Shown here one piece after another: positions 1 through 12,032 of a DNA stretch of 64,000 nucleotides. The stretch spans positions 62,001 to 126,000 of the forward strand of contig BROG01000074.1 of assembly GCA_030159075.1 (NCBI GenBank), read 5' to 3'. Both the position numbers and the translations under genes were made by a program. Origin of the DNA: Atrina japonica (taxonomy: Eukaryota; Mollusca; Bivalvia; Pterioida; Pinnidae). The notes beneath the pieces were generated by a model. It did no database searches. It worked only from the letters and a program-made list of their open reading frames with translations, and was not told the DNA's origin. Within the stretch, counting starts at the first letter, position 1, and each line of letters starts with the position of its first letter.

Positions 1-639
1 ACATATATTTTGACAAAATTTCCCATAGTTTATCATCACTGATCTTGATCTTGTTAAGTGTGACCTTAAAATAAATTAGCATACACTTCGGTCAATTACT
101 TCAGTTACTTTAGCACTATATAAGAAAACGGTTCAAAATTGGGTTAGAATAATGTTAAAATCAAAGAAGTTTATATTTTCCCATTTTCAGCGATTTTTTG
201 CAAAAATCAAGAGGTTTAGTCCAAAAATTCAACTTTCCTGTGCATATATTTTCCTAAACTTTTTGTATGTCATACAGGACATGCTGAACACCAATAATAT
301 GTAAAGAAACAAACTGTTGAAATTAGTTCCCATTTTGGCCCGATTTTTCATAGAATGACTGGCCCACATCTGTACCTACACCTACATGTACAATCTTGTC
401 ATCCGTCTCTCTCATGTGTTGTCATCTGTACCTACTTACACATGGAAGCTCATTTCGCTTGTACCAACACTTTCACAATGTCCTTTCAGCTTACACTTGT
501 ACATGAATGCTGGTGATAATCGCAATCACATTCTCTTGTCATCTTTACTTACACTCATTGTACAAAGTTGTGGGAGTATACTGGAATCACTGCGTCCATC
601 TGTCTGTCTGTAGATGTAATCTAATCATCACAATGAAAA

Positions 640-1200
640 TTTGCACAATAAAGGATCATATTATGTAGATTTGCACTAACAAAGGTCATTTATGAGTGAG
701 TCATGGCCCTATGGAATTGGACTGTTTTATCCATATGCATATGATGATAAATATGGCACCTCCTCCTACACTGATGAATGAATTCCAATGAAAGATCATA
801 TTATGAAGATTTACATGAAGGAAGGCAATCGCTGTTCAAAATATTTCACCATAATTATGGCCCTTTGGGATTTTTTTTTATCCATATAGATGTGAATCTT
901 CGTCATCACAACCCTTCCTACATCAATGATTTTTTTAAACCAAATTTTGCAATGAAATATCTCATTACATAGATCTGCATGAAGAGGATAACTGTACAAA
1001 AACTTTTATCAAAGTTATGGCCCTTTGGACTTGGATGTTTTATCCATATGGATGCAAAACATTGTCATCAAAACTCCTTTAACACTATTGAAATTATTTT
1101 AATGAGACTTAACACAAAAAAAAGATCACATATGTACATTTGCATGAAGGAAGGGGATAGCTGTTCAGAGGCTTTTTACCAGAAATTGTGGAAGGCTGAT
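640..1200. repeat. Degenerate tandem repeat, about 3-4 copies of ~165 bp
   Basis: Recurring blocks contain a 'gatcatattatgNagatttRcatgaaggaagg' theme, then 'tatggccctttggRNtt', then 'tttatccatatRgatg', in the same order each time. Copies start near 650, 785, 960 and 1120. Small ORFs here are by-products of the repeat. Positions 1-640 show nothing I can identify. Confidence 0.5.
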
Positions 1201-1424
1201 GGTCTCTTCCTTCGTTCTGTCTATTTCAGTTCCTCCGTCACCTTTAAAAACTGGTTCTTACAATATATTAACTGAACTGTACATAATTAACCCATCATGA
1301 ATGAACTGCGAAGGGTTTTTCTGTGATGGAAATGATAATGGTGTTAGGAAATATGAAGATGGTGGACTTTCAAGTTTTACGAATATTAAATGGTTCATTT
1401 ATTTTATTCATGTTATCTAGTCGA

Positions 1425-1935
1425 GTTATTGAGGTATGACCATGAAGCAAGTTCATTACACACTCCACTGCTTTGTGAAGTTTAAAAACATCCCCCTTTG
1501 TGGTGTCAAGATATGCTCCAGACAAAAAACAAAATGGTGGACTGCCACATCAACCTTGACTTTTGTGATATGACCTTAATCAAGGTCCTGAAACCATTTC
1601 ATTGAGAAAAACCATTCTCTTTTGTGGTAATTAAACAATTTTCTGGACAAAAAAACAGCAGACCATCAGTGACCTTGACCTTTGATATATGACCTTGAGT
1701 CAAAGTCATGACACACTGCCTCATTCAGAACAACTGTTGTGAGAAGTTTGAAAACAATCTCTCTTGTGGTGTGCAAGAAATGCTGTGGACAAAAAAAAAA
1801 AAGGCAGACCATCAATGTCCTCGACCTGTGGTATGACCTTGAGTCAAGGTCATGACACACCATCTTCACATGAACAACTTCAATGGTAAGTATGAATATA
1901 TTCTGGTAAACCATAAAGAAGTTATTGTTTAGACA
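1425..1935. repeat. Tandem ~147-bp repeat rich in TGACCTTGA motifs
   Basis: About 3.3 diverged copies share the order 'gaccttgacctttg', 'tatgaccttgagtcaaggtcatgacacac', 'ttgtgagaagtttgaaaacaatctctcttgtggtgt' and 'ctggacaaaaa'. TGACCTTGA occurs repeatedly, and 1834-1852 is a perfect palindrome of two such sites. A related motif recurs near 12252. Positions 1936-3064 hold AT-rich sequence with nothing recognisable. Confidence 0.55.
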
Positions 1936-3064
1936 ATCAGACATCGCCATACCATATTTGTCCTTACAGGGGCACTTGCTGTAACAAGGGCACCTACTCT
2001 AATTAGGGTGCCCCTGGATATTTTTTTTATGTAGATCCACTGTAAAAAAAATCCTTGTACTTTTTAATTTTTAGTTCAGATTATTAACCGATTTCATCTT
2101 TTTTTTATTTTTGGTCTATTAAATTTCAAATTATTTTTTATTGTTTCCCCTCATAATTACAAAAAACATCTTTTAACTATGTTGTAAGCAATTCTGTTGT
2201 TGTTTTCTTGGTTGCAGTGAGGTTGCCATTATTCACCAACAAGTGAAATGAGACCAGTTATCAAACACTTATATGTTTTTCTCTTGTTAAAGACCTGTCA
2301 ATTAAAATGTAATCACTACAGAAAAAGAAACTTATTGTAATTTTTAAATACAAAAAATATAAAACACGTTTATTCTATCATTTTATAAAGCTGAATTCGG
2401 GTTTCAAATTTACTAAGCAAAGAGTCACCAATCAAACTTCCCATTTCGCCTACTGCTGTCATTAAACACATTTAAAGAAAAACATCTGCAATTACTAAAA
2501 TCCCATATAATAACAGTTTCACACATGAATGTCAGAGTTTGCATAAAAATTCAATGAAATTGTCCAAGTTATCGGTTTCAATGAAGCACCTGTGTAAGGC
2601 ATGGTCATATCACTCATGGTCATAATGCCCGTTTCCTGGTCTGGGCAGTTCAAACTGTAAATTGTGATTTGACAGTAATAAATTTTGCTACATTGTTTCT
2701 TTTCCACTATTAACACATCGGGTGGAATGACAAGGTCATTTAATCAGTACAAACAGCTATATGCTTTGTAGATAACTTTGCATAGCAGAGTATTTTATCA
2801 TTTCTTGCAGCATAATCAAAATTTGTATTATGAAAGAAAAAAATGTAAATAAAGGCACCCTATACTTCAAATACCATCACCCTTATAAGGACAAATTTGG
2901 TACATCCTGTATAAAGAAGCACTAAAAAATTGTTGAATGGTGTAAAACATTGTTTAAACAAACAGAATAGTGAAGACACAGAAAATGACGTTACTGAAAT
3001 GTTTTCCATGAAAATGATTCAAAAACCCCATAAAAACATAACACAAACACAATCTAAAGGTATC

Positions 3065-3070
3065 TTTATT
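3065..3070 (-). terminator. Poly(A) signal for NDUFB6
   Basis: The plus strand reads TTTATT, which is AATAAA on the minus strand, about 100 nt after the NDUFB6 stop codon. Position and orientation suit the 3' end of that transcript. The match is short and is supported only by its location. Confidence 0.45.
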
Positions 3071-3171
3071 TTATATATTTACACATACACTCAAATCTAT
3101 TAAATTGTTGTCATATCATTCATCAAAAAATTGAGAATAATATCTCATAAAAAGAGTCTAAAGAATCAACA

Positions 3172-6100
3172 TTAACTGTCAGAATATTTCAGTGCTGTTC
3201 TTCTACTGAATCCTGTATGTTCATTGAGATATTCCTTGGGTGCAGCTTTGTTGTTGATGTGGCTACCACTCTGTAAAAGAAGATACGATTGTTCGCTCAA
3301 TGGAATAAATCAAAATATCTGGACATATCTACAGTTAATTGACTCTTCTTGTTTAGTGCATACTGTCAGAGGTTTGCCCAAGAAACACGTAGGGTCAGGT
3401 AACAGGACCAGTTCCAAAGTTATGTAAAATATTGCTAAAATGACCATTTCCCCCAAATTTTCAACCAAAATTTCCCAAACCTGTCTCCTCATTTAAACTC
3501 ATGATTATGTTTTAAATAACTTTTTATCTTTTTATTGACAAAAATGTAATTGAGTGACCTGATTGTAAATCTGTTTAACGCTTAACAATGTCACATTCTT
3601 TTTGATAATATTCCCCCACCCCAATGTCCTAATTTACACATGAAAATTTTCAAATTTCAAGGACCTTGGAGTCACTTCAAAATAGAAAGAACAAGGTGTG
3701 TTTGTGAAACAAAAATGCCCATGGTCCCAACAAATGTCCATGATGGCAAATGCAGTAAACCTTCAAAACATCGGGACTTCGACTCATGGATGGTAACTGG
3801 GAATCATATGATATTTAGTTTTAAAGATTCTTTAAGGTGCATATGACTGCTTCAAAACCATTTAAGACACATATATGGTCATTATAAAATAATAATTTGT
3901 GCTAAATTTACATGTAGCTTAATGGTTGTGAAATTGAAACACTGAATGTTTATTAGAAGGAGAAGAATTATCATGCAATTTCATACACATGTAAATTTGG
4001 ACTTCAAATTATATGTAGGAATTTTCGTTGTTTTTATAGAAATGGGCCTCAATAAAAATTTTTTTTGGACTCTGAATCTGGCTCCAAAAAACTGGCAACA
4101 GATTTTGACAACTGGTGATTTTGTTTTTGAGCCACAATTTCTTTTTTTGCAACCCCTTAGGAAAAATTAGACAATTCACAATTGAATTTCTCCACATTTT
4201 ACAGGTTCAGATATAGGTATTTTCTCTACACTTGTACATGGTATTGGACTGGCTCCAAATTTTTTAAACAGGCAACAAAAAATCACTACTGGCGACAGAA
4301 AATCACAACTGGCAATTTTTCTGGTGACAAGATTTTTTGAGCCAGAGCAACACCTGTTATAGATGTCTTAATGGGGCATTAGCTTACTTAGATTGATATA
4401 CAACAAAAATGAGATACACAGGCATAAAAGTAATATCTATATAGTTTGTGAAAATTGCTTGAGAAACCCAGTTTGGCATTTATTCACTTGCAATTGATTA
4501 ATTCAACCTTAATTTTTGTATATGCATACCACAATGGACCTGACCTTATTTTCACAAAATAGATAGGAATGTAAGATTGTTTTATGCCTGTATAAAGCCA
4601 TTATTTGTTATTGTATATCAAGTACCAGTAAAAGTAGTAAAAATAATTTTTCGGTAAACACAGATAATGCCCTTTAACACCTATCAAAATGATTCAAGGA
4701 GTGAATAAGTGGTATAATTGTTGTTGTTGTTTAACGTCCCACTCAAGAATCTTTCACTCATATGGAGATGTCACCAAATGCCGGTTTATGGCTTCAAATT
4801 TTGGCCATGTTTGGCACTTATGGCCATTGAACAGTGAGGGTTCTTGAACGTGCCGACAACTACTGTGACACGGACTTGGGTTTTTACTGTCTCATCTGAA
4901 GGACAAGAAAAGCCAAAGTGGTAAATGTATAGTAAAATCCATATAACCTGGCAGGTTGGAGTCTCATAAACCTTGACCTGGACAAGTTTAAACATTAAAC
5001 AATCAAACTATGCACACTTGAATAATGGTTCCTACTTGTCACCATACATAAGAGAGTATCCAATGAGGAATTAAACGTTTTTTCTCGTGCAGCTTGTCAT
5101 AACTAAAAAGTGAGCAGAACAAACTGTATGATGATCAAAAGGTTACTCTGCCCCGTCATCTTACCAGTATGTGAATCAGACAAGTATTTTTTAAGACAGT
5201 TTTCAAGTAAATCAACAAATGAATGTCATCATGTCTGTTGAGTTTTAAGAAATAATTCTGTTTACTCTGTTTACTTACAACATGATCACACTTGGGTGAG
5301 TTATAAACATAAAGTCCACCATTTCTCTCCCAATCCTGTAAAAAAGGCAAAACAAAATTCTTTACTTGTAAATCTACTGCAAATACATTAGATATGCTTT
5401 CCACTACAAAACCATGACTATATTTATAAATGTTATACAACTGGAGCCTCAGAGTGACTCAGTTGGCAGAATGCCAGATCTCAACAAGAAGCTCCTTAGT
5501 TCGATTCCTGGTCATGCCAGATTTTCAGAGGTGAAATATCATCTCCTGTCTGCACAGCTGAACTGAACTGGTGATACTGAATGTTCCAATTAAAGTCTGT
5601 AAATCTAATAATCAATGTTGTTATATTTCATTTTATTAGGCAAAATGATGTTCTTTAAAAAATACAGTATGCAAAAACTTGTGGCCAGTAAAATTATCTG
5701 GTGGCAACCAATTTTTATGTTTACTGGCCAATTGGAGAGTAATTTTAAATCTGTTGTGGAGCCCTGATAACATTAACTCATTCACCCCTAAAGACACATA
5801 TGGACTTGGCTTAAGTCATTGATTTACAGAAGAGTCCATTGTTTTACAGGTTTTGATGAGTTAACAGAGTACAAAATACACTAACTCATCAACCCCAGGA
5901 AAACAATAGACTCTTCTGTAAATTAATGACTTAGACCAGTCCAAATGTGTCTTTAGGGGTGAATGAGTTAAGAACATATTAACTCAATTGCCCCTAAAGA
6001 CACATTTAGACTGGTATGAGTCCAGACTTGGTGAAACTTATTATCATTTTACAGGACATTCGGTCTAGTAAGTTTGGAAGATTTACCAGACCAAATAAAA

Positions 6101-9100
6101 TTTTACCAGACCAAGAAAAATTCCCCAGGAAAATGAAAAATAAGATATTTCAGAGACATCAACAATTCAACAAATCTTTATGCTTTTTTAAGTAACATTT
6201 TTTAAACTTTCTGCTTTCTCCATTTCAAAATTACCATGGATGAGACAATGTTTGACCAAACTTTCCATTGTTGAAACAGACTGTACATGACAAGTGTTTC
6301 AAGGTGTCTTTAACAAAGTTTAAGCTATGCTGGGATCCAAAGTTTTATAATAAAATGTCTTCCTATATACTTACACTTGATGTAATTACTATCTAATTAT
6401 GAAATAAATATTATGTATCTATTTAACTGATTAAGTTAAAAAATGATTAGAGAATTTATATTATTGATAACTAATTTATCAATAAATGGATTAATTTAAA
6501 TCTGATATTTTTTTCATTAAACAATAAAATTGATTGTAAATTTACTCATAGTTCTGATTTATGGATTTTATTGAATGATTAACTTATAGTATTGATGAAT
6601 AATTTTTGAAAACAAGATGTGTTAGTGAAACACAAATGTCCTCAGTCCCAACAAATTTTTATGCTGACAAAAAAATTACCCCATCCCATCCCCCGGTCAT
6701 GTGATGTCAGCAAAAAGCACCCCAGGGTCATGAGATGTCACAGAGGTGTATGCAACCCTAAGATGAACTTACAGTCCAACTGTGGTTACTTGAATAACGG
6801 ACGTACAAACAAAAAGATACACAGACAAATGGCAGACCTTTCAGGCAAGGGGCATAAAAAAAAACCGAACAAAAATATAGATAATTTATCTGTCTTTGAT
6901 CAGGTTTGGTGTTGGTCTGATCATTTACCTTGTTTGAAGGCAGAAATGACAGAGCCTTTGCTGTGGCCAAGCATTTTTGATGTAAATTATAGGTACTGTA
7001 AACTTTTTTTATTTTGGTGTAATTACATGTACTTTATTGTTTTTTAAAAGATATTAACAAAATATTTATTGATAATTTATCTTTCATCCATCTGGTTTAG
7101 TGTTGCTCTACTATTCCTCTTGTTTGAAGTGGGAATGATTACATGGCAGCCAAGCGTTTTCAGTGGAAATTGATGAATATACTGTATATATATATATATA
7201 TTGTTTTTGTTCTATTTACAATGGTATTAATTCCAGAAATTAATGTCTGGTGCCAGATCGACTCATTCAAATGTCATCAAAATATGAATTTGGCATGAAT
7301 TTCAATGAACATAGACATCTATGGGAAGATTGTGTTAGTTGACTTATTTATGGCAATATAAAGAAGGTAAGTATGGTGTATTATTTTTCTAGATGGAAAC
7401 CTAAAAATCGTTCATGGCAACCAAAAAAAAAATTTGAATGGTGAATAAAATTCTGAGTAGGTTACTGCCAAAATCGCAATTGAAAGTTAAGGTGTACTTG
7501 GAGTTCTGAAAGACCTCATTTTTAAAAAGAACAGCCTCATCAATATGAAAATTTGATATTAAACCTGAAGGAGGTATTAGGCAAATGTCAGAATGTAGGA
7601 AAGTGATTGCTGAATACAAATTTCAAATGAAGGCCAACTGAAGACAAATCTCTTACAAGATTTTAAAGTCAAACATTTGCTTCCTCTTTCTTTGTTACGA
7701 TAGAAAACTTACCCCTTGTCTGTATTTCATGTGATACCAGATGAACAAAGAAGCCAAGTAAGCTGGAACTACCACACCTAAAGTATTTTTAACATGTGTT
7801 GCTGCTTTTACACCCTGAAAAAAAGAGTATAATTTATTCAGACTTTTAAACATTAATGTGATACATGTACTACTAATACTATAAAATACTTTAAGAAATT
7901 ATTGGTACGAATATTTCTGGATCTTTCAAGACTGTCCCTAAGAAGACTGTACGTCCCAATGTTATTATCTTGCATGTAAAGTACATTTACTTGATTCAAC
8001 AATTTTATGCACTAAATTTACAATTAAAATTTTAATTTATCTTCTAAATACAACAACTGAATCCCATTTTGATAATTTTAGTCTGTTTCGGTAAATATTT
8101 GGAATTCTAGTAATTTCTGCATCAAGTATTATGCATCAAATATTATAAACATCCAGTAATTTGGCACTTAAATGCATATTTTCGGCACATGAACATGCAA
8201 TATCAGCAGATTGTATTGATCAAAATGATGAATTTTAATTTAAAAAAAAACAAGTTTTAACGGGTGATTTTGGAAGTCTTCACAACAAATCCCCATAATA
8301 CAAAGACAATACGTTTTTGCAAATAAGAGACACTTTTTTTTACTGTTATTGCAAAAATTTAATTTTGAGCTTTAGAATTAATGTCAACAACTCTTGCATA
8401 AAAGAGTGCAACAAAAATTACAAAACTTAAATCAAATAAATGCCAGAGGACTGAAATGGTGGCTTTGGGATAATTTTCATTTGACAGTTTTAATTTTATG
8501 TACATTGTACAAATCTAACTTATTCATTTGCAAATATTTCTGTTGATCTGGCTAAATATTTGATAATAAACGATTTGTACATGTATAGGCCTAATAAGTA
8601 ATGACAGGCAAACTAAAGATTCTTTAATGGCATGATGGTAATATACATACTGATATGATTTTAAAACGTTTGTACAACAAATTTGTCCAAGTTTTCTGTG
8701 TTCCTAAACTACATGTATTTATAGAATTGATTAATCATAAATGTAAACAATAATTAATTTTGCATGGTAAAAACCACAATAATAGATATATAACAAATAC
8801 ATGTATATAATAATAAATACTGGTATACAGATCTCCATCCTCATAAAAACTAAAAACTAAATGGGGCCAATTAAGTAATTATCAAGTTATCTGTTTGTAT
8901 GAGCATTTACATGTAGTAAAACAATTGAAGTGTGGACGTCACACAGCCATTTGAAGTTTTTTCTGTACAGCCATTTGAAGTTTTTTCTGTGATAATTTGT
9001 TTTGAAACCTTTCTATTCTGTTTAATTAAAGTAAATAATTTTAAAAAGCTATCAACTTCATGTAAGGTGCGCATATGCTTAGTCTCATGAACTCAGGCTT

Positions 9101-10615
9101 CTTCTTCAATTTATATCATATATTATGAAATAAGATAAGGGGGAAATGACCCAGGGCAAATGAACTCAGGGCAAACTGGAATCGGAGCGAATGAACCTGT
9201 ATTCAATTGTTTTTGAAGAAGAGGCAAGTTGTCCTGGAATTGAAGGGAGCGAGTTTTGTTTTTAATAATACGGTATTCGACCCATTAAGCACCAAGGGTG
9301 CTACAAAAATCAGGAAAAGGGGTTGATGCTTAATGGGACCAATTAATTGTCAAATTGACATAAAACAGTAAGAGTTTTAAAAGGCACAGTAGTAAAGTTG
9401 GTGTAGTTATTACCGAGGACACTTATCAATATAATTCTGTTCCTTGGAGGCTTAAGATAAACTGTAGTGTTACTTATGGTTTTTCAGGTCAACATTTCTG
9501 TGTCAATGCAACCTGCAGCTAGAAAAGATTGTATATAAAAAGGAAGATGAGCTCTTACAGGGATATGGGTGCTTAATGATGTCAAATACGTTAGTAATAT
9601 GCAAGCGCTAGGTAGCTCTTTATTGTAGAAATGTTGCAACTTGAGTCAAGGTTAATAATTACAGAACCCTCTTATGGTCACAGTCCTCCAGTGTGTACTA
9701 TGGACTTCAAAAAGTTTCAACCGGTACATCGCAAATGAGGCTCCGCATACGGGTTCCTAGAAATGTGACTGCCATAAATATCTTTTCTGATTGGTTGAAT
9801 TATACACATGATTGAGTACAATGGGTTTGTCGCCAGCACAATTCCATAATAGCTGAATTAGTAACAGTCTAGATATGACAGCCCAATCTCATAATAGCCG
9901 GATTAGTAACAGCCTATATATATATTAATTATTATGGGGCTCGTCTCGGTGTATTTAAGCGTGATTTCGGTTAATACCCCTTCATTTCGGTGAATTAGTG
10001 TTATTCTATGGACCCGATAAAGGGGTAGAAATTTTAAGAAAATGAGCTGTACATATACTGAATGCAAAACACTGTCTGCATCAATATAGCATTATAGACC
10101 TTAGTTACAGCTGCAACGAAGAAGGTATTTTACTATTTTTACATTTCTGTCTCCTTCTTCTGGGACAGAAAAATAAAAATAGTAAAATACCTTCTTCGTT
10201 GCAGCTGTATTACAGCCTGTAATTATATCATATAGTATTATAGACCTAAAGGCTAAACGATGTGGTTTCAGGCTATGCCTTAAGTTCATATTATTAGATC
10301 TAGCACTAAAAGGACAAAGAAAATTTTTCATACGATCATAGGTGATAGAAATCCATGGATCAATCTGACTGGGAGTCTATATATGCGTTTAATTGGGTTC
10401 TCTGGTCGCAGTGTGAAACGTGGTTCATCCGGCGAAAGTGCCTGATCTTTTAGCCATGTTTGTCGACGAGCCCTGTCCTCTGCGGACATAGGAGTCGCTA
10501 GTCTCTGTCGCTCATGACGAAGAGGTTCGATAGAAAATGGTTTGTATCTACTGCCAGCTCTTTCCTCTACATCCTTTAAATACTCATTTTTCCTTAACTG
10601 GGGACGTTTCGACAT
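3172..10615 (-). CDS. NDUFB6: NDUFB6, complex I accessory subunit B6 (4 coding exons)
   Basis: Accessory subunit of mitochondrial NADH:ubiquinone oxidoreductase (complex I), in the membrane arm of the inner membrane. Coding exons in transcript order: 10615-10334, 7814-7713, 5335-5279, 3270-3172. All have GT-AG borders and all junctions are phase 0, giving 179 residues and stop TAA at 3174-3172. The family signature is in exon 1: the block MSAEDRARRQTWLKDQALSP followed by NPIKRIYRLP matches the invertebrate B6 pattern (RAKRKQWIKDQ, NPIRRFYRAP, recalled, not searched). Exon 2 gives one membrane segment, about residues 106-123 (LGVVVPAYLASLFIWYHM). Exon 3 (DWERNGGLYVYNSP) fits the post-membrane region. 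Exon 4 joins in phase but is weakly conserved, so the C-terminus is less certain. An upstream in-frame ATG at 10660 is possible; 10615 gives the more family-like N-terminus. Introns are 1.9-2.5 kb. Confidence 0.85.
3770..4055 (+). repeat. Dispersed repeat, copy 1 (partner at 54955-55237)
   Basis: About 285 bp run parallel to 54955-55237 in the same orientation. Shared landmarks, in order, are 'ggatggtaac', 'aggtgNatatgactgctt', 'atatatggtcattataa', 'ggagaagaattatcatg' and 'ttttcgttgtttttataga', followed by 'aatgggcct'. The family is unidentified. It lies in NDUFB6 intron 3. Confidence 0.7.
4365..4700 (+). repeat. Dispersed repeat, uninterrupted copy (partner split around 31990-32770)
   Basis: The sequence from 'gatatacaacaaaaa' through 'cacttgcaattgatta', 'ggacctgaccttatttt' and 'aagtagtaaaa' reappears at 31990-32770, where it is interrupted by a 437-bp insert. 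This copy therefore shows the pre-insertion state. The family is unidentified; it lies in NDUFB6 intron 3. Confidence 0.7.
4722..4990 (-). mobile_element. tRNA-derived SINE with (CAA)n tail
   Basis: Read on the minus strand, this starts with a B-box-like stretch and 'gagactccaacctgccagg'. It runs through 'gtcacagtag', 'gaaccctca' and 'ttggtgacatctccatatg', and ends 'cttgagtgggacgttaaac' plus (AAC)n. The 3' half is shared in the opposite orientation with 61125-61366, and the head with 23225-23345. The family resembles short elements common in molluscs; no family name is claimed. Confidence 0.6.
5020..5160 (+). repeat. Dispersed repeat, inverted relative to 16020-16240
   Basis: 'ttgtcaccatacataagagagtatccaatgagg' and the following 'gtgcagcttgtcataac...gatcaaaaggttactctgcc' match the reverse complement of about 16020-16170. 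It is probably the same short interspersed family. It lies in NDUFB6 intron 3. Confidence 0.55.
5279..5335 (-). other. NDUFB6: NDUFB6 exon 3 (19 codons, microexon-like)
   Basis: A 57-nt exon between a TTTTTTACAG acceptor and a GTAAGT donor encodes the residues just after the membrane segment (DWERNGGLYVYNSP). Both borders are phase 0, so skipping it would keep the frame. It is listed separately because it is short and easy to miss. Confidence 0.75.
5438..5620 (+). mobile_element. tRNA-derived SINE
   Basis: The head at 5441-5515 keeps an A-box-like 'gactcagttggcagaatgcc' and a B-box 'agttcgattcctgg' at tRNA-like spacing, but it does not fold as a clean tRNA gene. A non-tRNA body and AT-rich tail follow. 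It lies in NDUFB6 intron 2. Confidence 0.65.
5773..5971. mobile_element. Fold-back MITE (long inverted repeat), intact copy
   Basis: Two ~90-nt arms beginning 'ttaactcattcacccctaaagacacat' and ending with its complement flank a loop of about 18 nt. Inner parts such as 'tttacagaagagtccattgtttt' also pair. A third half-arm follows at 5980-6040, and a single arm lies in CFAP57 intron 6 (38940-39035). Confidence 0.7.
6612..6770 (+). repeat. Dispersed repeat fragment ('acaagatgtgttNgtgaaacac' family)
   Basis: The start 'aacaagatgtgttagtgaaacacaaatg', then 'tcccaacaaatt', recurs in diverged form at 3690-3745. No coding potential is credible here; the 142-codon ORF across it matches nothing I recognise. 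Positions 6040-6610 and 6770-7710 otherwise show only AT-rich intron sequence. Confidence 0.45.
7815..10105. other. NDUFB6 intron 1, no further gene seen
   Basis: This is 2.3 kb of AT-rich intron. The only structure noticed is a 26-bp direct duplication ('acagccatttgaagttttttctgt') at 8943-8990. No exon, RNA gene or clear element was found. Confidence 0.6.
10106..10209. mobile_element. Near-perfect hairpin MITE
   Basis: Arms of about 45 nt start with 'tacagctgcaacgaagaagg' and are almost exact reverse complements around a short 'ctccttcttctggga' centre. It lies in NDUFB6 intron 1, about 125 nt after exon 1. A degraded relative sits at 33345-33432. Confidence 0.75.
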
Positions 10616-10660
10616 TTTGCCAAACGTCCTTCGCAGGCTATTCGAAGAACGGAAGTACAT

Positions 10661-12032
10661 ATTAAAAAGTAAAATTTCAAGTAATAACGGTGAGGGATAA
10701 TATCCGTTTTACTTGAATACGATAGCATCCCCCCCCCATAAATATCTCTGTTACATCTAAGTGACAGGAAACAAATCAAAAGGGGGAGGGGTGCAATTTT
10801 TTTTGTTATGCAAATGTTTTTCCCGGTAAAAAAATTCTTTTCATATGCATTTTGGTTATGCAATAACATATACAACAGTGGTGGATCTATAAATGTAAAA
10901 AGGTAGTTTTTAGGCTAGTGACATAAAATTATACTTATAAAAGCTCTTATGCAATGCATACCTTATCAAAAGCAGAGTAAAATTTAAAACTGGATCGGTG
11001 CAAATTTAAAATAAATTAAAAAATCTGAGAAATTTGTTTTTACTTTTCCAACTTTTTATAGAAAAAATTAAAGGTTTTACAACTATTTTATTAACAATAG
11101 GGGGCATGCTCTCACTGGTCACTGCACAAATATTTTTAAGTGTTGCATTACTTGTGAGGCAATATTCGATCATTTGGAGGTCAGATTTTACTCATCTTTC
11201 AGATAATTTTTTTAATTTGGAATACTAAAGACACATTTTTCTGTGTCCAGAAGCAAAAATACTTCTAGCAATCCACTGATAAATCACATTGATTATCCTT
11301 CTCAAAAGAAATTTGGATCAGAAAAAAATATAACATAAAATTGGGGCAAAATTTCAGCCTAGTATCCTCCAGACGTACATTGAAGTAGGACCCCTTTGTC
11401 GTTAAAAATATTTCATTGACAGATAAATTTGGAAGCTAGATGAGCCAGCTTCCAGACACAAAATCACTGTTTCCCTGTTGTCATGGGTATGCTTCCAAGA
11501 AATGTTCAATTTCTAAAGCCGAGAGTTATATTTTCACATTAATCATTTTTATCTGGCTAAATAATACATTAGATTGACTGACTTATCATTTACCCAAAAT
11601 AAATTGAGTTTCAGAAAAATAAATGCATGAATATGATGAGGGAGTCCATAACATTCAATTTGATTTTTAAAAGCTCTGAGAAGCTTTTTACTGGATTCCC
11701 GACATGTTGATAATACTAGTCTACACATTTTGCTCTTATGTGGAAAAGTGGGTGGGTGTGTATCTACGCCTATGTAACAATTGTGATAATAAACTTATAA
11801 CATTCCCTGTAAAATAGCGATTTTTAAGTGTCCCATATTAATTTCCTTCAAAAAAATCTGCAGACAATAATATATCTAGTAACCTTTCATTAAGCAATAT
11901 ATTTTAATCATGCAGAGACATTTGTCTCTGTTTTAATTATATCAACATTTCACCAGAGAAATATTCCATGCATGGTCACTGATCGGTGAGTCTGAATTCT
12001 AAGTTTGCTATAAAATTTGTCTAATCTCAAAA
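10661..12032. other. Intergenic, upstream of NDUFB6, nothing recognised
   Basis: This region should contain the NDUFB6 promoter and 5' UTR just above 10615. I see no convincing TATA box or other motif. The rest is AT-rich and without coding signal or clear repeat. Confidence 0.5.

Noticed and set aside
6619..7047. 142-codon ORF
   Set aside because: It overlaps a dispersed repeat in an NDUFB6 intron, with no recognisable domain and low-complexity composition.
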